Origin: 1-14-2-50-31-20 sp965370315
Lineage (GTDB): Bacteria > Bacteroidota > Ignavibacteria > Ignavibacteriales > Melioribacteraceae
Assembly: GCA_965370315.1 (NCBI GenBank)
Contig: CBDUTO010000004.1
Coordinates: 15,630 to 79,629, forward strand
Direction: 5' to 3'
DNA length: 64,000 nt
The position numbers and the translations under genes were made by a program. Shown here one piece after another: positions 52,621 through 60,221 of the stretch. How positions within the stretch are numbered: position 1 is the stretch's first letter; each line of letters begins with the position of its first letter. The notes beneath the pieces are model-generated. The model saw only the letters and a program-made list of their open reading frames with translations, searched no databases and was not told the DNA's origin.

Positions 52621-53562
52621 TTAATTTGAAATATGTTTTACCTTATTCCACAGTTCTTGCACAGCCATTGAGTATCGCGGACCAGGTCTGAAAAACAAAT
52701 CTGGATTAATTTGAATAATATTTTGATTAATTACAGCATCAATCTTTTTCCATTCTGGATAATTATTTGAAATCTCACTATTTATTCCGTCACTAGAAAT
52801 TGCATGTATAATTATTTGTGGATTTCTTATTAATATCTCTTCTCTACTATATAGCGGATAATTTACTTTTGAATCAGATGCAATATTTTCAATTCCAACA
52901 ATTTCTAAAAACTCATTGACAAAAGTCTTGCCACCAGCTAGCATAACTGGTTTTAAACTAATCAGAAACATTCCACTCTGTTTTTCTCTATCTAAGGTTT
53001 CTTCTTTTATTTTTTCAACTACTTCATCCCAGATTAGAATTTTCCTTTCAGCAGTTTTTTCAATACTAAATATTTTTGAAATATCTCGAACTGTTTTCTT
53101 AATCCCTTTAAAATCTCTTGGGTTTGAGATAAATAATTGAAATCCTAATTTTTTCAATTTATCGTATGTGTCTTTTGAATTTCCTTCAACAGTAATAAAT
53201 ATTAAGTCCGGTTTTAGTTCTATTATTTTTTCAAAATCAACTGTTAACAAATCACCAACTTTTTCTTTTTGGTTTGCTTCTATTGGATAGTTGCAATACT
53301 TGGTATTTCCAATCAAAATTGAATCGAGACCTAATTCATAAATAATTTCTGTTAGATTCGGGGCAAGTGTAATAATTTTTTTGGGCGTAATATCAGATTG
53401 ATATGCTACTCCTAAATCATCAACTACTTCAATCATAGTTTTGCTTTCCACTTCTGGAAGTTCTTTTGTGCATCCAATAGTAATTACTATTAGAAAAGTA
53501 AAATAGAACGCTATTCTAATAAACTGCAAATAATTTATTGTTTTTGTAAATGGTAATCTCAT
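52621..53562 (-). CDS. Periplasmic-binding lipoprotein of the BtuF/cobalamin-Fe(III) class
   Basis: The 313-residue protein has a lipoprotein-like signal (IAFYFTFLIVITIGC) after a short basic start and a class III substrate-binding fold: KKIITLAPNLTEIIYELGL, GNTKYCNYP, VGDLLTVDFEKIIELKPDLIF. This is the pattern of vitamin B12 or siderophore binding proteins of ABC importers. No permease, ATPase or TonB receptor adjoins it, so it is an orphan in this window. Confidence 0.85.
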   Translation of the reverse strand: MRLPFTKTINYLQFIRIAFYFTFLIVITIGCTKELPEVESKTMIEVVDDLGVAYQSDITPKKIITLAPNLTEIIYELGLDSILIGNTKYCNYPIEANQKEKVGDLLTVDFEKIIELKPDLIFITVEGNSKDTYDKLKKLGFQLFISNPRDFKGIKKTVRDISKIFSIEKTAERKILIWDEVVEKIKEETLDREKQSGMFLISLKPVMLAGGKTFVNEFLEIVGIENIASDSKVNYPLYSREEILIRNPQIIIHAISSDGINSEISNNYPEWKKIDAVINQNIIQINPDLFFRPGPRYSMAVQELWNKVKHISN

Positions 53563-53728
53563 CTTTTATCTTCTTCTTATTTGTTCATAGTTTTACACTT
53601 CAACAAGTTCAGTGCCTCACATACTCGGTTCATAAATACTCGAAAATACATGTGTGGCAAAATTAGCAAAAGAGGATGATAGAATGAAGTATAATTTATT
53701 TTATAACGTTGTTTTGGAGAATATCTTT

Positions 53729-53756
53729 TTGAATAAAAATTGAAATAAAGTATATT
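53729..53756 (+). promoter_or_regulatory. Probable tRNA-Lys promoter
   Basis: -35 TTGAAT (53729-53734), 16-bp spacer and -10 TATATT (53751-53756); the tRNA begins 7 bp later. The 160 bp before it, back to the BtuF-like gene, show nothing else recognisable. Confidence 0.5.
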
Positions 53757-53762
53757 TACAAC

Positions 53763-53838
53763 GCATCCTTAGCTCAGTTGGTAGAGCATCTGCCTCTTAA
53801 GTAGACGGTCGCCGGTTCGAGCCCGGCAGGTTGCACCA
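53763..53838 (+). tRNA. tRNA-Lys (anticodon CTT)
   Basis: A full cloverleaf of 76 nt with encoded CCA. D stem GCTC/GAGC; anticodon stem TCTGC/GTAGA with loop CTCTTAA, anticodon CTT; T arm GCCGG-TTCGAGC-CCGGC. The acceptor stem GCATCCT/AGGTTGC has one U-U mismatch at the fourth pair. It decodes AAG. The defence genes begin about 230 bp downstream, a common position for integrated islands. Confidence 0.93.
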
Positions 53839-53840
53839 GT

Positions 53841-53873
53841 AAAACCTCGATTACAACACGTTTTCGGGGTTTT
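53841..53873 (+). terminator. tRNA-Lys terminator
   Basis: AAAACCTCGA (53841-53850) pairs with TCGGGGTTTT (53864-53873), including one G-U pair, followed by more Ts. It starts 2 bp after the tRNA CCA. Confidence 0.75.
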
Positions 53874-53986
53874 TTATTTTGTGGATTTCTGAAAAACCCT
53901 GCTGACTTGAGTATTCTGTGACGTAGTACGTACCAAATAGAGAGGGGTTATACTTTAGGGTGTGGGATTTTCTTTACTGTAATGGG

Positions 53987-54014
53987 AATAATCAGTAATG
54001 ACTTGCTGATTATT
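53987..54014. other. Inverted repeat in the tRNA-defence gap
   Basis: AATAATCAG (53987-53995) and CTGATTATT (54006-54014) make a perfect 9-bp stem with a 10-base loop about 55 bp beyond the stop of the small defence protein. There is no U-tract on the minus strand. It could end that operon or be a recombination or protein site. The rest of 53874-54067 has no recognised feature. Confidence 0.35.
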
Positions 54015-54067
54015 TGGTGTGTTGAGGTTTATTCTTTTTTTAAGTTAACCTACAACTATCTAATCTG

Positions 54068-54568
54068 CTAACTAGTGAGATAAAATTTGTGATTTTTATC
54101 AAGAAAAACTACATAAAACGTATTACAGTCAAATTTCCAATTATATTTTTTTATTTCTTTGTCTTTATAATCCGATGGGATAATGAATCCAATTAAACGG
54201 ACACTTTGCTCAAGTCTAAATCTTGCCCAAGAGACTTGGTGTGGTACATATTTGGGAAATTTGAAATCAGATTTTTTGGGAAAATCAACATATTCAATTA
54301 GTATACTATTACGATGTTTACCAGAACCAATTTTTACCGTTTTCCAATGAGATAATGGTTGACGTGAATATTCTTTTAATTTGGTCAACAGTTTTGACAG
54401 CTGGTCTTGAGTCCAATCAGAAAAGTCTTGTCCAGCTTTTTGAGAACTATCAAAATATGAGAAATTGAATTTGCATCTATTTACTATATCATGACTATCA
54501 CTATCTAAACTAATTATAGGTATACTGTCAATAAATGTGTTCTTTTTTCTATTTGTAAATTTATTCAT
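54068..54568 (-). CDS. Unknown 166-aa protein coupled to an AAA ATPase, candidate effector
   Basis: No named family is recognised. It is a single soluble domain with aromatic-rich segments: FSYFDSSQ, FSDWTQDQLSKLLTKLKEYS, HQVSWARFRLEQSVRLIGF and the terminal FYVVFLDKNHKFYL. The ending (an Arg-rich strand, a GF strand, then V.FLD.NH.FY) recalls the layout of small RelE/YoeB-like RNA-cutting toxins, but this is a weak resemblance. Its ATG overlaps the stop of the upstream AAA-type ATPase gene by 4 bp (ATGA), so the two are made together. ATPase-plus-small-effector pairs are a common antiphage design; a role as effector is inferred from this. Confidence 0.5.
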   Translation of the reverse strand: MNKFTNRKKNTFIDSIPIISLDSDSHDIVNRCKFNFSYFDSSQKAGQDFSDWTQDQLSKLLTKLKEYSRQPLSHWKTVKIGSGKHRNSILIEYVDFPKKSDFKFPKYVPHQVSWARFRLEQSVRLIGFIIPSDYKDKEIKKYNWKFDCNTFYVVFLDKNHKFYLTS

Positions 54569-55704
54569 ATCTTAGGAACTCCACCTATTTTCCCACTCCT
54601 GTATATAGGTTCAATAGGTCGGTCATTCCTTAAAATATCACCCGGAATTTCATCTAATCTATAGATATAACTTTCATTCTGATCCTTATTTACCATAACA
54701 CTTCTATATTTTCTTAATCGATTTAAAATTTCCGAGTTGTGTGTTGTAAATAATAACTGAGCATTTTTCGTGTTTCTTTTCTCATCTTCAAAGAGATTAA
54801 TCAACTTTGGTAGAATATCTGGATGAAGATTTATATCAAATTCATCTAATACCAAAATTCCGCCAACACCCAAAACTAACTGATATAGAAATAATTGTTG
54901 ATATAAACTTTTTGTCCCACTTGATTCATTACTATACGGCAAAGGATATTCTTTTTTATTATTCTCGTGTATGAATATTGGTAAATAAATCTTCTTCCCA
55001 TTTTCATCAACCCTGGTTTCTATCTGAACATCTTTTATTCCTACATCACAATTTGAAAGAAATTCTTTCATAAATTGAAATACAATTTTGTGTCTATAAT
55101 AGATTAGAGAAATTGAATTAAGACTTCTAGGTTCTATCAGCAAATTTGGTGCGACTATTTGATCAAAAATATTTTTAAAAAAGAGATAAATTTTTTCTAA
55201 TGACTCAATCTCATATTGATGAGATGTACTAATCACTGAAGCATTACTCCTAAATTTTATTTCTAATGTCTCACTATATTCTCTTGTGTTTTTAACAATT
55301 TTATTTAATTTTCGATTTAAAACTGGTATCATTCTTTTATCTTTTTTATAAAGAACTTCTGACAAAATCTTCTTACTAGTTAATTCCAATTCATATCTAT
55401 ATTCAATAGAGTCTATCAAAAAATCAACAAAAAAATTTGAACTCCTATTATTACTAAAGAAAGTTTTATACCTAAATTCATCTTCTGGTTTTAATGAAAA
55501 TGAATCACAAATTACACTTTTAATAAACAATAATGCGTTTAGTGCGTTTGATTTACCAGATCCATTAGCACCCTTAACACACAATAGATTCGTATATTTT
55601 TTTCCATTAGAAATATATTTTGGACAAGATTTCCCCAACCTAAATGATACTTCAATTCCTTCTTTGAAAGAAAAGTAATTTTCTGCTCCATATGCCAATA
55701 ACAT
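54565..55704 (-). CDS. AAA/ABC-type ATPase of the RloA/AbiL-like defence class
   Basis: From ATG 55704 (GGAG site upstream) the protein has 379 residues. It has the AAA_15/AAA_21 layout: N-terminal ENYFSFKEGIEVSF, Walker A GANGSGKSNAL, a long middle insertion, an ABC-like signature NESSGTKSLYQQL, Walker B GILVLDEFDINLHP and the H-loop LLFTTHNSEIL. Related ATPases act as sensors in antiphage systems (RloA, AbiL, AriA of PARIS, PtuA of Septu) together with a second protein. Here the partner is the coupled 166-residue protein, not a recognised TOPRIM or HNH nuclease. Confidence 0.82.
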   Translation of the reverse strand: MLLAYGAENYFSFKEGIEVSFRLGKSCPKYISNGKKYTNLLCVKGANGSGKSNALNALLFIKSVICDSFSLKPEDEFRYKTFFSNNRSSNFFVDFLIDSIEYRYELELTSKKILSEVLYKKDKRMIPVLNRKLNKIVKNTREYSETLEIKFRSNASVISTSHQYEIESLEKIYLFFKNIFDQIVAPNLLIEPRSLNSISLIYYRHKIVFQFMKEFLSNCDVGIKDVQIETRVDENGKKIYLPIFIHENNKKEYPLPYSNESSGTKSLYQQLFLYQLVLGVGGILVLDEFDINLHPDILPKLINLFEDEKRNTKNAQLLFTTHNSEILNRLRKYRSVMVNKDQNESYIYRLDEIPGDILRNDRPIEPIYRSGKIGGVPKI

Positions 55705-55869
55705 GTTTTTCTCCAACTTTAATAATTAAATATAGCTTATTACTTTGAACAAATCAATCATTAAAGGCATTTTTTGTCATATTTGTCGAGATTCTTTGAT
55801 TAGATGTGCTTCATTTAGAATCAAATCTCTATTTATATGGTAGAAGATATTAAAATTATTATTTTACAT

Positions 55870-56580
55870 TTAATCATAATGTAAAAACGTACTAATATAA
55901 CTCAACAATGAAAATGCTTTTAAGCTCGTTAACTCATTGTCATATGAGTAATCTTCACCATGAAGTATTTTGTGTCTATTAAATTTCATATTATCATCAA
56001 GATATTTATCGGAAAATATGATGGGTAATAAAACTCTCAACGGTTCCAAATAACTAAGGAAAAAAGGACTTTTATCAATGCTATCAACATAAGCTTTGGT
56101 TTCTGGTAGTTTATTGTTTTTAAAGAATAATCCATGTTTGGTTATTTCTTTACAAATTCCATCAGCTTGAGATAAAAACACAGGTACAGATAAAGCGTAT
56201 TTTTTTGATTTGTGTGCTTTGAATGCTTGTTCTAAGATATGGGTTCTTTCTGAGTTTTTCTCTAATATGTTTTGACTAAGTTTCTTGAAGTTTTTGTTCA
56301 AGAATTTTATCATTTCATCGTCCACATATTTTTCATTATTATTATTTAACTCATCAGCTAAATCCGATGGATAATTAACATAATGATCTAAAGAAGGAAT
56401 ATACCAACCATAATAACCAAGAGTTCTCAAAGCTATTTTTGTTCGTTCTGATAAGGGTTGAGACTGCCATTTAAAGATTTCAGCTACATTTGAGGATTCG
56501 TGATATGCTGAATCAAAAATGAGCTTTCTTAATTCATTTGAATAATTATTGTATTCTTCTAAAAATTCCATTTTACTCAC
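55870..56580 (-). CDS. HEPN-like protein, probable defence ribonuclease
   Basis: The 236-residue, all-helical protein ends with FNRHKILHGEDYSYDNELTSL, containing an R-x4-H motif (R202, H207) typical of HEPN RNases. It starts at GTG 56580, whose bases overlap the TGA of the preceding small frame (GTGA), or at ATG 56571. The long N-terminal helical part is of unknown role. HEPN proteins with this LHG motif are frequent in defence islands. Enzymatic function is inferred, not shown. Confidence 0.6.
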   Translation of the reverse strand: MSKMEFLEEYNNYSNELRKLIFDSAYHESSNVAEIFKWQSQPLSERTKIALRTLGYYGWYIPSLDHYVNYPSDLADELNNNNEKYVDDEMIKFLNKNFKKLSQNILEKNSERTHILEQAFKAHKSKKYALSVPVFLSQADGICKEITKHGLFFKNNKLPETKAYVDSIDKSPFFLSYLEPLRVLLPIIFSDKYLDDNMKFNRHKILHGEDYSYDNELTSLKAFSLLSYISTFLHYD

Positions 56581-56876
56581 TCAACCCCAACCAAATCAAT
56601 CTCTTTCATCAATCTATCTGTTTCAAATAAAGAAACAATTATCTTCTGATAGTGTAAAATATCCTCAAAACTTAGGTCTCTACCTCTACGGTCTTTTAAC
56701 CATTTCTGAGCTGGTTTATATCCACAATCTGTAACATTGGAGGGTTCGTTAGTGATATCAACACCCTTGACGAGTTCACGTATTAAACTCTCTAGGTCTC
56801 CACGGTAGGAGTGTTCTCTTGATATACCAGATTTGAATCTAGTGTTTAATGTTTCAATGTATTGGTTTGTTGTCAT
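56577..56876 (-). pseudogene. Collapsed remnant of a type ISP restriction-modification enzyme
   Basis: The 99-residue frame joins two ends of one large protein. Residues 1-51 (FKSGISREHSYRGDLESLI, then DITNEPSNVTDCG) match the N-terminal nuclease region of single-chain ISP-type enzymes. Residues 53-94 (YKPAQKWLKDRRGRDLSFED then ILHYQKIIVSLFETDRLMKEID) match their C-terminal end. The helicase, methyltransferase and target-recognition parts are missing, implying an in-frame deletion near 56720. The frame stays open and its stop overlaps the start of the HEPN-like gene. Confidence 0.65.
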
Positions 56877-56972
56877 GTTACCCTATGAAATAATAGTATC
56901 CTGAGTTTCCAACTTAATTAAAACGACCAATAAATCCAAAAATGTGTTGTTCTCTTTAGAAATTATTTTTTA

Positions 56973-57965
56973 TTAAATTTCTTTTAGTAGTGGGGCGTAA
57001 TCTAAATAACTTATTATTTTACTTCCGTTATGGTTTTCAGTCCACGCTTTTTCAGTATGGCATAAATCCTTAATCTCATCTGTAGTTTTAAATCTAAAAG
57101 TATCAAGAACAACATTCATCGATTCAATTTCATCATTGTTAAACAATGAAGATTCAAATTTTACTTTATTAATTATTCTTTCAGAATTAGAATTAATTAC
57201 GGAATCATAACCGTACTCTATATATCCCTCTATCTCTGCATAGTCCATAAGGGTTTTGTATCTATCAGGAACAGACCCCATAGTTATAGCTGCATAAGGA
57301 AGCCCAGAAATTGATTTCCCAGTTTTCCTGTAATTAGAAAAATCAGCATAGAACAAGAACTTATTTAATCTAACTTGAAAAAATGCATTATCATTAAAAA
57401 AAAGAATCATATTGAAAAATTTTTTAAACGATGGAATTGTGTAACCATTAAATTTATTTGGAGTAAGAAAATCTTCAAATATTTTGCTTAATATATTTTT
57501 ATTCTGTCCTTTTTCTATCGCAACATTGAGTAATTTCATTATTTTTTCATACTCGTGTGTTTTAAATATATTGCTACTTTGTTCAATGTATGCTTTGAAG
57601 TGAATTGGATTACAAATTACCTTTAGTGTTTTTGAATTACTATTGTTAGGCATTTCACCAGCTTCATAATTTCGATATTGATTTATACCAAATCCAAGAA
57701 CCTCAGCTATTTTTGATGAAGAGATGTTATAAGTTTCTCTAACTAACTTTATTTCTTCAGGGAATGGAATGCTATGTTTTTCTCTATACTGATTATAAAC
57801 TTGATTAACTGACACACCATCTTGTTCTGACGTAGTAAAATCATTTTTACAACTATTACAAAAATAAAACTGTTGAAATACTTTAAATTTTTCTTTCCGA
57901 AAGTCTCTTTCAAGTTCCTCTATTTTTAATTCAACTGTGTTCTTATTACAAATTGGACAGTTCAT
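56973..57965 (-). CDS. Zinc-finger/HTH/Panacea antitoxin (MqsA-SocA type)
   Basis: From ATG 57965 the protein has 330 residues. Domains in order: an MqsA-like zinc finger (C3, C6, C36, C39; NCPICNKN and FYFCNSCKND), an HTH (about 75-115; ISSSKIAEVLGFGINQYRNY) and a C-terminal Panacea/SocA-like domain (DUF4065, about 185-310; NKFLFYADFSNYRKTGKSIS then GLPYAAITMGSVPD). Panacea antitoxins pair with many unrelated toxins. The start lies 13 bp after the toxin stop, with a GAGAGAGAAG ribosome site. The long upstream frame is not needed. Confidence 0.82.
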   Translation of the reverse strand: MNCPICNKNTVELKIEELERDFRKEKFKVFQQFYFCNSCKNDFTTSEQDGVSVNQVYNQYREKHSIPFPEEIKLVRETYNISSSKIAEVLGFGINQYRNYEAGEMPNNSNSKTLKVICNPIHFKAYIEQSSNIFKTHEYEKIMKLLNVAIEKGQNKNILSKIFEDFLTPNKFNGYTIPSFKKFFNMILFFNDNAFFQVRLNKFLFYADFSNYRKTGKSISGLPYAAITMGSVPDRYKTLMDYAEIEGYIEYGYDSVINSNSERIINKVKFESSLFNNDEIESMNVVLDTFRFKTTDEIKDLCHTEKAWTENHNGSKIISYLDYAPLLKEI

Positions 57966-57978
57966 TTTCTTCTCTCTC

Positions 57979-58326
57979 TCAAAATAATGGGTAATCCATT
58001 GAATATTCAGATTCATGAAACGACATGCATATAACTGGATTGCTTGTTGTACCCATATTTATTTTAATATAAATTTCTCTGTTGCTTAAGTTCTTACCAA
58101 ACACCCAATAATCTGGCATATTTGTATTGTTTGTATCTTTGTTCGGTCCCGATGAAAAGTTTGCAGTCTCAATACTTTTAATATGGTCAAGTCTTTGTTC
58201 TCCTGTTATACCAAGGATTAAAAGAGCTTCAAGATTTTTGGTTCGATTTAAAAAAACAACATCAAAAACATCTAGTTTTTGTTTAAAGTCAGTTAAAAAT
58301 TGTTCGATCTCAGAGATTGTAGTCAT
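57979..58326 (-). CDS. Toxin partner of the Panacea antitoxin
   Basis: From ATG 58326, with a GAGAGGTG site before it, the protein has 115 residues. Features FDVVFLNRTKNLEALLILGI, DYWVFGKNLSNREIYIKINM and VICMSFHESEYSMDYPLF match a small-protein family commonly found just before MqsA-like/Panacea antitoxins. The toxin-first order and 13-bp spacing fit a toxin-antitoxin operon. The molecular target is not evident; an RNase role by analogy with MqsR is possible but unproven. Confidence 0.7.
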   Translation of the reverse strand: MTTISEIEQFLTDFKQKLDVFDVVFLNRTKNLEALLILGITGEQRLDHIKSIETANFSSGPNKDTNNTNMPDYWVFGKNLSNREIYIKINMGTTSNPVICMSFHESEYSMDYPLF

Positions 58327-58355
58327 TAAGGTAACACCTCTCGCATCAAATGTCA

Positions 58356-58460
58356 ACGTTAAAGTGGGGATTTTTCTAATTAACAAGCCTTGCTTTCACT
58401 TTAACGTGAGACTCGAATACTGCTTTAGAATACTATATAAATAAATTTGAGAGTCTCAAA
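58356..58460 (-). promoter_or_regulatory. Candidate operators of the Panacea toxin-antitoxin operon
   Basis: ACGTTAAAGTG (58356-58366) and CACTTTAACGT (58397-58407) are perfect inverted repeats about 30 bp apart upstream of the toxin. Further up, TTTGAGA-G-TCTCAAA (58446-58460) is a perfect 15-bp palindrome, with a partial GAGTCTCA match at 58407-58414 in inverse orientation. Such symmetric sites suit the antitoxin HTH. Confidence 0.55.
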
Positions 58461-58554
58461 ATAAATATTCTTTTTGATAAAAACTATTCATGACTCTTAA
58501 TTAATGAATTCTACAACACTTGCATGCCAAAAGAAGTATTCCATTTGGGTAGGT

Positions 58555-58938
58555 TTAATACATTGTGTTGCTATGTGCTGAGGTCTTTGGAATCTGCTGC
58601 ATTGAGTCCCAATGTTCTACAATTTTTCCATTCTTATCAAATCTAAAAAAATCCATTGTTACATATTCATCATTGCCCGGCCAAATCTGATGTGTGTGAA
58701 GTGCTACTAAATCTCCTTCTGCAATTGCTCTTACAAATTCAATAGATTTATTAGAATACTCTTTAGCCATTTTATTAAAGTAATCAATAAATGGTTCAGT
58801 TCCATCTCCAACTAGTGGATTGTGTTGAATATATTCTGATCCAACATATAACTCAACTGCTTCTTTGGGATTTCCTTCGTAAACCATTTTATAAAATGCC
58901 TCAGCGTTCAGCTTATTCTGTTCCAATTTTTCATTCAT
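58555..58938 (-). CDS. SnoaL-like / NTF2-fold protein
   Basis: The 127-residue protein has the SnoaL pattern: NAEAFYKMVYEGNPKEAVEL, YIQHNPLVGDGTEPFIDYF, HTHQIWPG and FFRFDKNGKIVEHWDSMQ. These small cone-shaped domains bind hydrophobic ligands or act as cyclases/isomerases. Often annotated nuclear transport factor 2 family. It lies about 40 bp downstream of the phosphatase gene. Confidence 0.85.
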   Translation of the reverse strand: MNEKLEQNKLNAEAFYKMVYEGNPKEAVELYVGSEYIQHNPLVGDGTEPFIDYFNKMAKEYSNKSIEFVRAIAEGDLVALHTHQIWPGNDEYVTMDFFRFDKNGKIVEHWDSMQQIPKTSAHSNTMY

Positions 58939-58981
58939 AGCTATCTAATTGTTTAGATTATTTAGAACTTACTAAAACAAA

Positions 58982-60070
58982 CTACTTTGCTTTTAATAAA
59001 ATAATAGATAAGTCATCATTAATTTCAGCATTCCCTCTAAATCTGCTTATCGTTTCAAGTATTTTGCTTTTTATTTCCTCAACAGATTTTTCACTATTTT
59101 CTGCAATTATACTTTCAAGTCTTTCTGTTCCAAATTGAACTTTGCTATTATTCATTGCTTCTGTAACGCCATCAGTATAAAAACATAGAATATCATTTGC
59201 TTCACACTTTACAGTCTCTTCAACAAGAGTTTTCTCAAACATACCCTTATCATTAAATCCTATACCAATCCCAGTAGGATTTAGCTCATTAAATGTTCTT
59301 GTTTTACTTTTAAAATGAATAAGTGGTGAATGCCCTGCTCTAACAAATTTTACTTTTCCTCTTTTATCAATTGAAGCAAGTGACATTGTTAAAAAATAAT
59401 CTCGCTTAAGTTTTTTAGCGAAATATTTTTTTAGCTCAATTGTAATTTTTTTAGTATCCGAAAAATTTTCTATTAAAAAATGTATAATCGCTTGAACCCT
59501 AACCATGTAAAGGGCCGCAGCCATTCCTTTTCCAGAAATATCTCCAATTACAACAAATGTTTTTTCCGATTTTGCGGATTCAATTATGTCAAAATAATCT
59601 CCTCCAACTTCACGAGCAGCTTCGCTATGAGCAGCAATTTCAAAATGTTCATTACTGCATGGTTCTTCTGGCATTAAACTCTGTTGGATTTTCTTTGCAA
59701 GTACAATGTCATCTTTTACAATAAGCTTATCTGCAAGTTCAAATGCAATTAAGATATTTAAAATTAAGAACGAGAAAATTAGATATGCAGTATTTATGCT
59801 TAATATCCCAACTACAAAAATTAGTAATGCTGAAAGATAGAATACCCTCCTTGCTGGAGAGAGTTTTAACAAAAATGCATTAAATAATGACCTTATAAAA
59901 ACAATAGAACGGTTAAACTTATTTTGGTGTGGAATGGGTTTTGGAATCTCTGTTTTATAAAACTCATAAACTGCTGCAGATTCTTTTTTAATCATTCGTT
60001 CAATTTCATCAAATGATAATTCACTTGTGTATAAATCAAACAATCTTTTTATTGGATTTCCGGCTGCCAA
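58982..60070 (-). CDS. SpoIIE-type PP2C serine phosphatase, membrane-anchored
   Basis: Starts at TTG 60070 behind GAGGAATT. The 362-residue protein has a short N-terminal cytoplasmic part, two or three hydrophobic helices (about 83-115: FYLSALLIFVVGILSINTAY, LIFSFLILNILIAF) and a PP2C-SpoIIE domain (about 130-362; AAREVGGDYFDII, VIGDISGKGMAAALYM, RAGHSPLIHF, FYTDGVTEAMN). It would dephosphorylate an anti-anti-sigma factor or related protein. No such partner is adjacent. Confidence 0.9.
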   Translation of the reverse strand: MAAGNPIKRLFDLYTSELSFDEIERMIKKESAAVYEFYKTEIPKPIPHQNKFNRSIVFIRSLFNAFLLKLSPARRVFYLSALLIFVVGILSINTAYLIFSFLILNILIAFELADKLIVKDDIVLAKKIQQSLMPEEPCSNEHFEIAAHSEAAREVGGDYFDIIESAKSEKTFVVIGDISGKGMAAALYMVRVQAIIHFLIENFSDTKKITIELKKYFAKKLKRDYFLTMSLASIDKRGKVKFVRAGHSPLIHFKSKTRTFNELNPTGIGIGFNDKGMFEKTLVEETVKCEANDILCFYTDGVTEAMNNSKVQFGTERLESIIAENSEKSVEEIKSKILETISRFRGNAEINDDLSIILLKAK

Positions 60071-60100
60071 AATTCCTCGGGATTTTATTATTTACTTTAT

Positions 60101-60169
60101 TGCAAATCACACGATGAGACGATTTGCATTTCCTTTTGTTCCTAAATCATTTAGGTTAACGAACCTAAA
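60101..60169. promoter_or_regulatory. Overlapping palindromes between phosphatase and NifX-like genes
   Basis: TGCAAATC (60101-60108) and GATTTGCA (60121-60128) form an 8-bp inverted repeat with a 12-base loop. CCTAAAT-C-ATTTAGG (60141-60155) is a perfect palindrome, and its right arm can also pair as TTTAGGTT (60150-60157) with AACCTAAA (60162-60169). The gap is divergent, so these are likely protein-binding or RNA elements for one or both genes. Confidence 0.5.
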
Positions 60170-60221
60170 ATAAATATTTAGCATCATACTTTGTGAAAAT
60201 AATTGAATAATAGGAAAAATC

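Noticed and set aside
53839..58554. Second copy of the tRNA-Lys 3' end as an attachment site, or an integrase gene
   Set aside because: Scanning by eye found neither; the far boundary could be outside the inspected stretch or lost.
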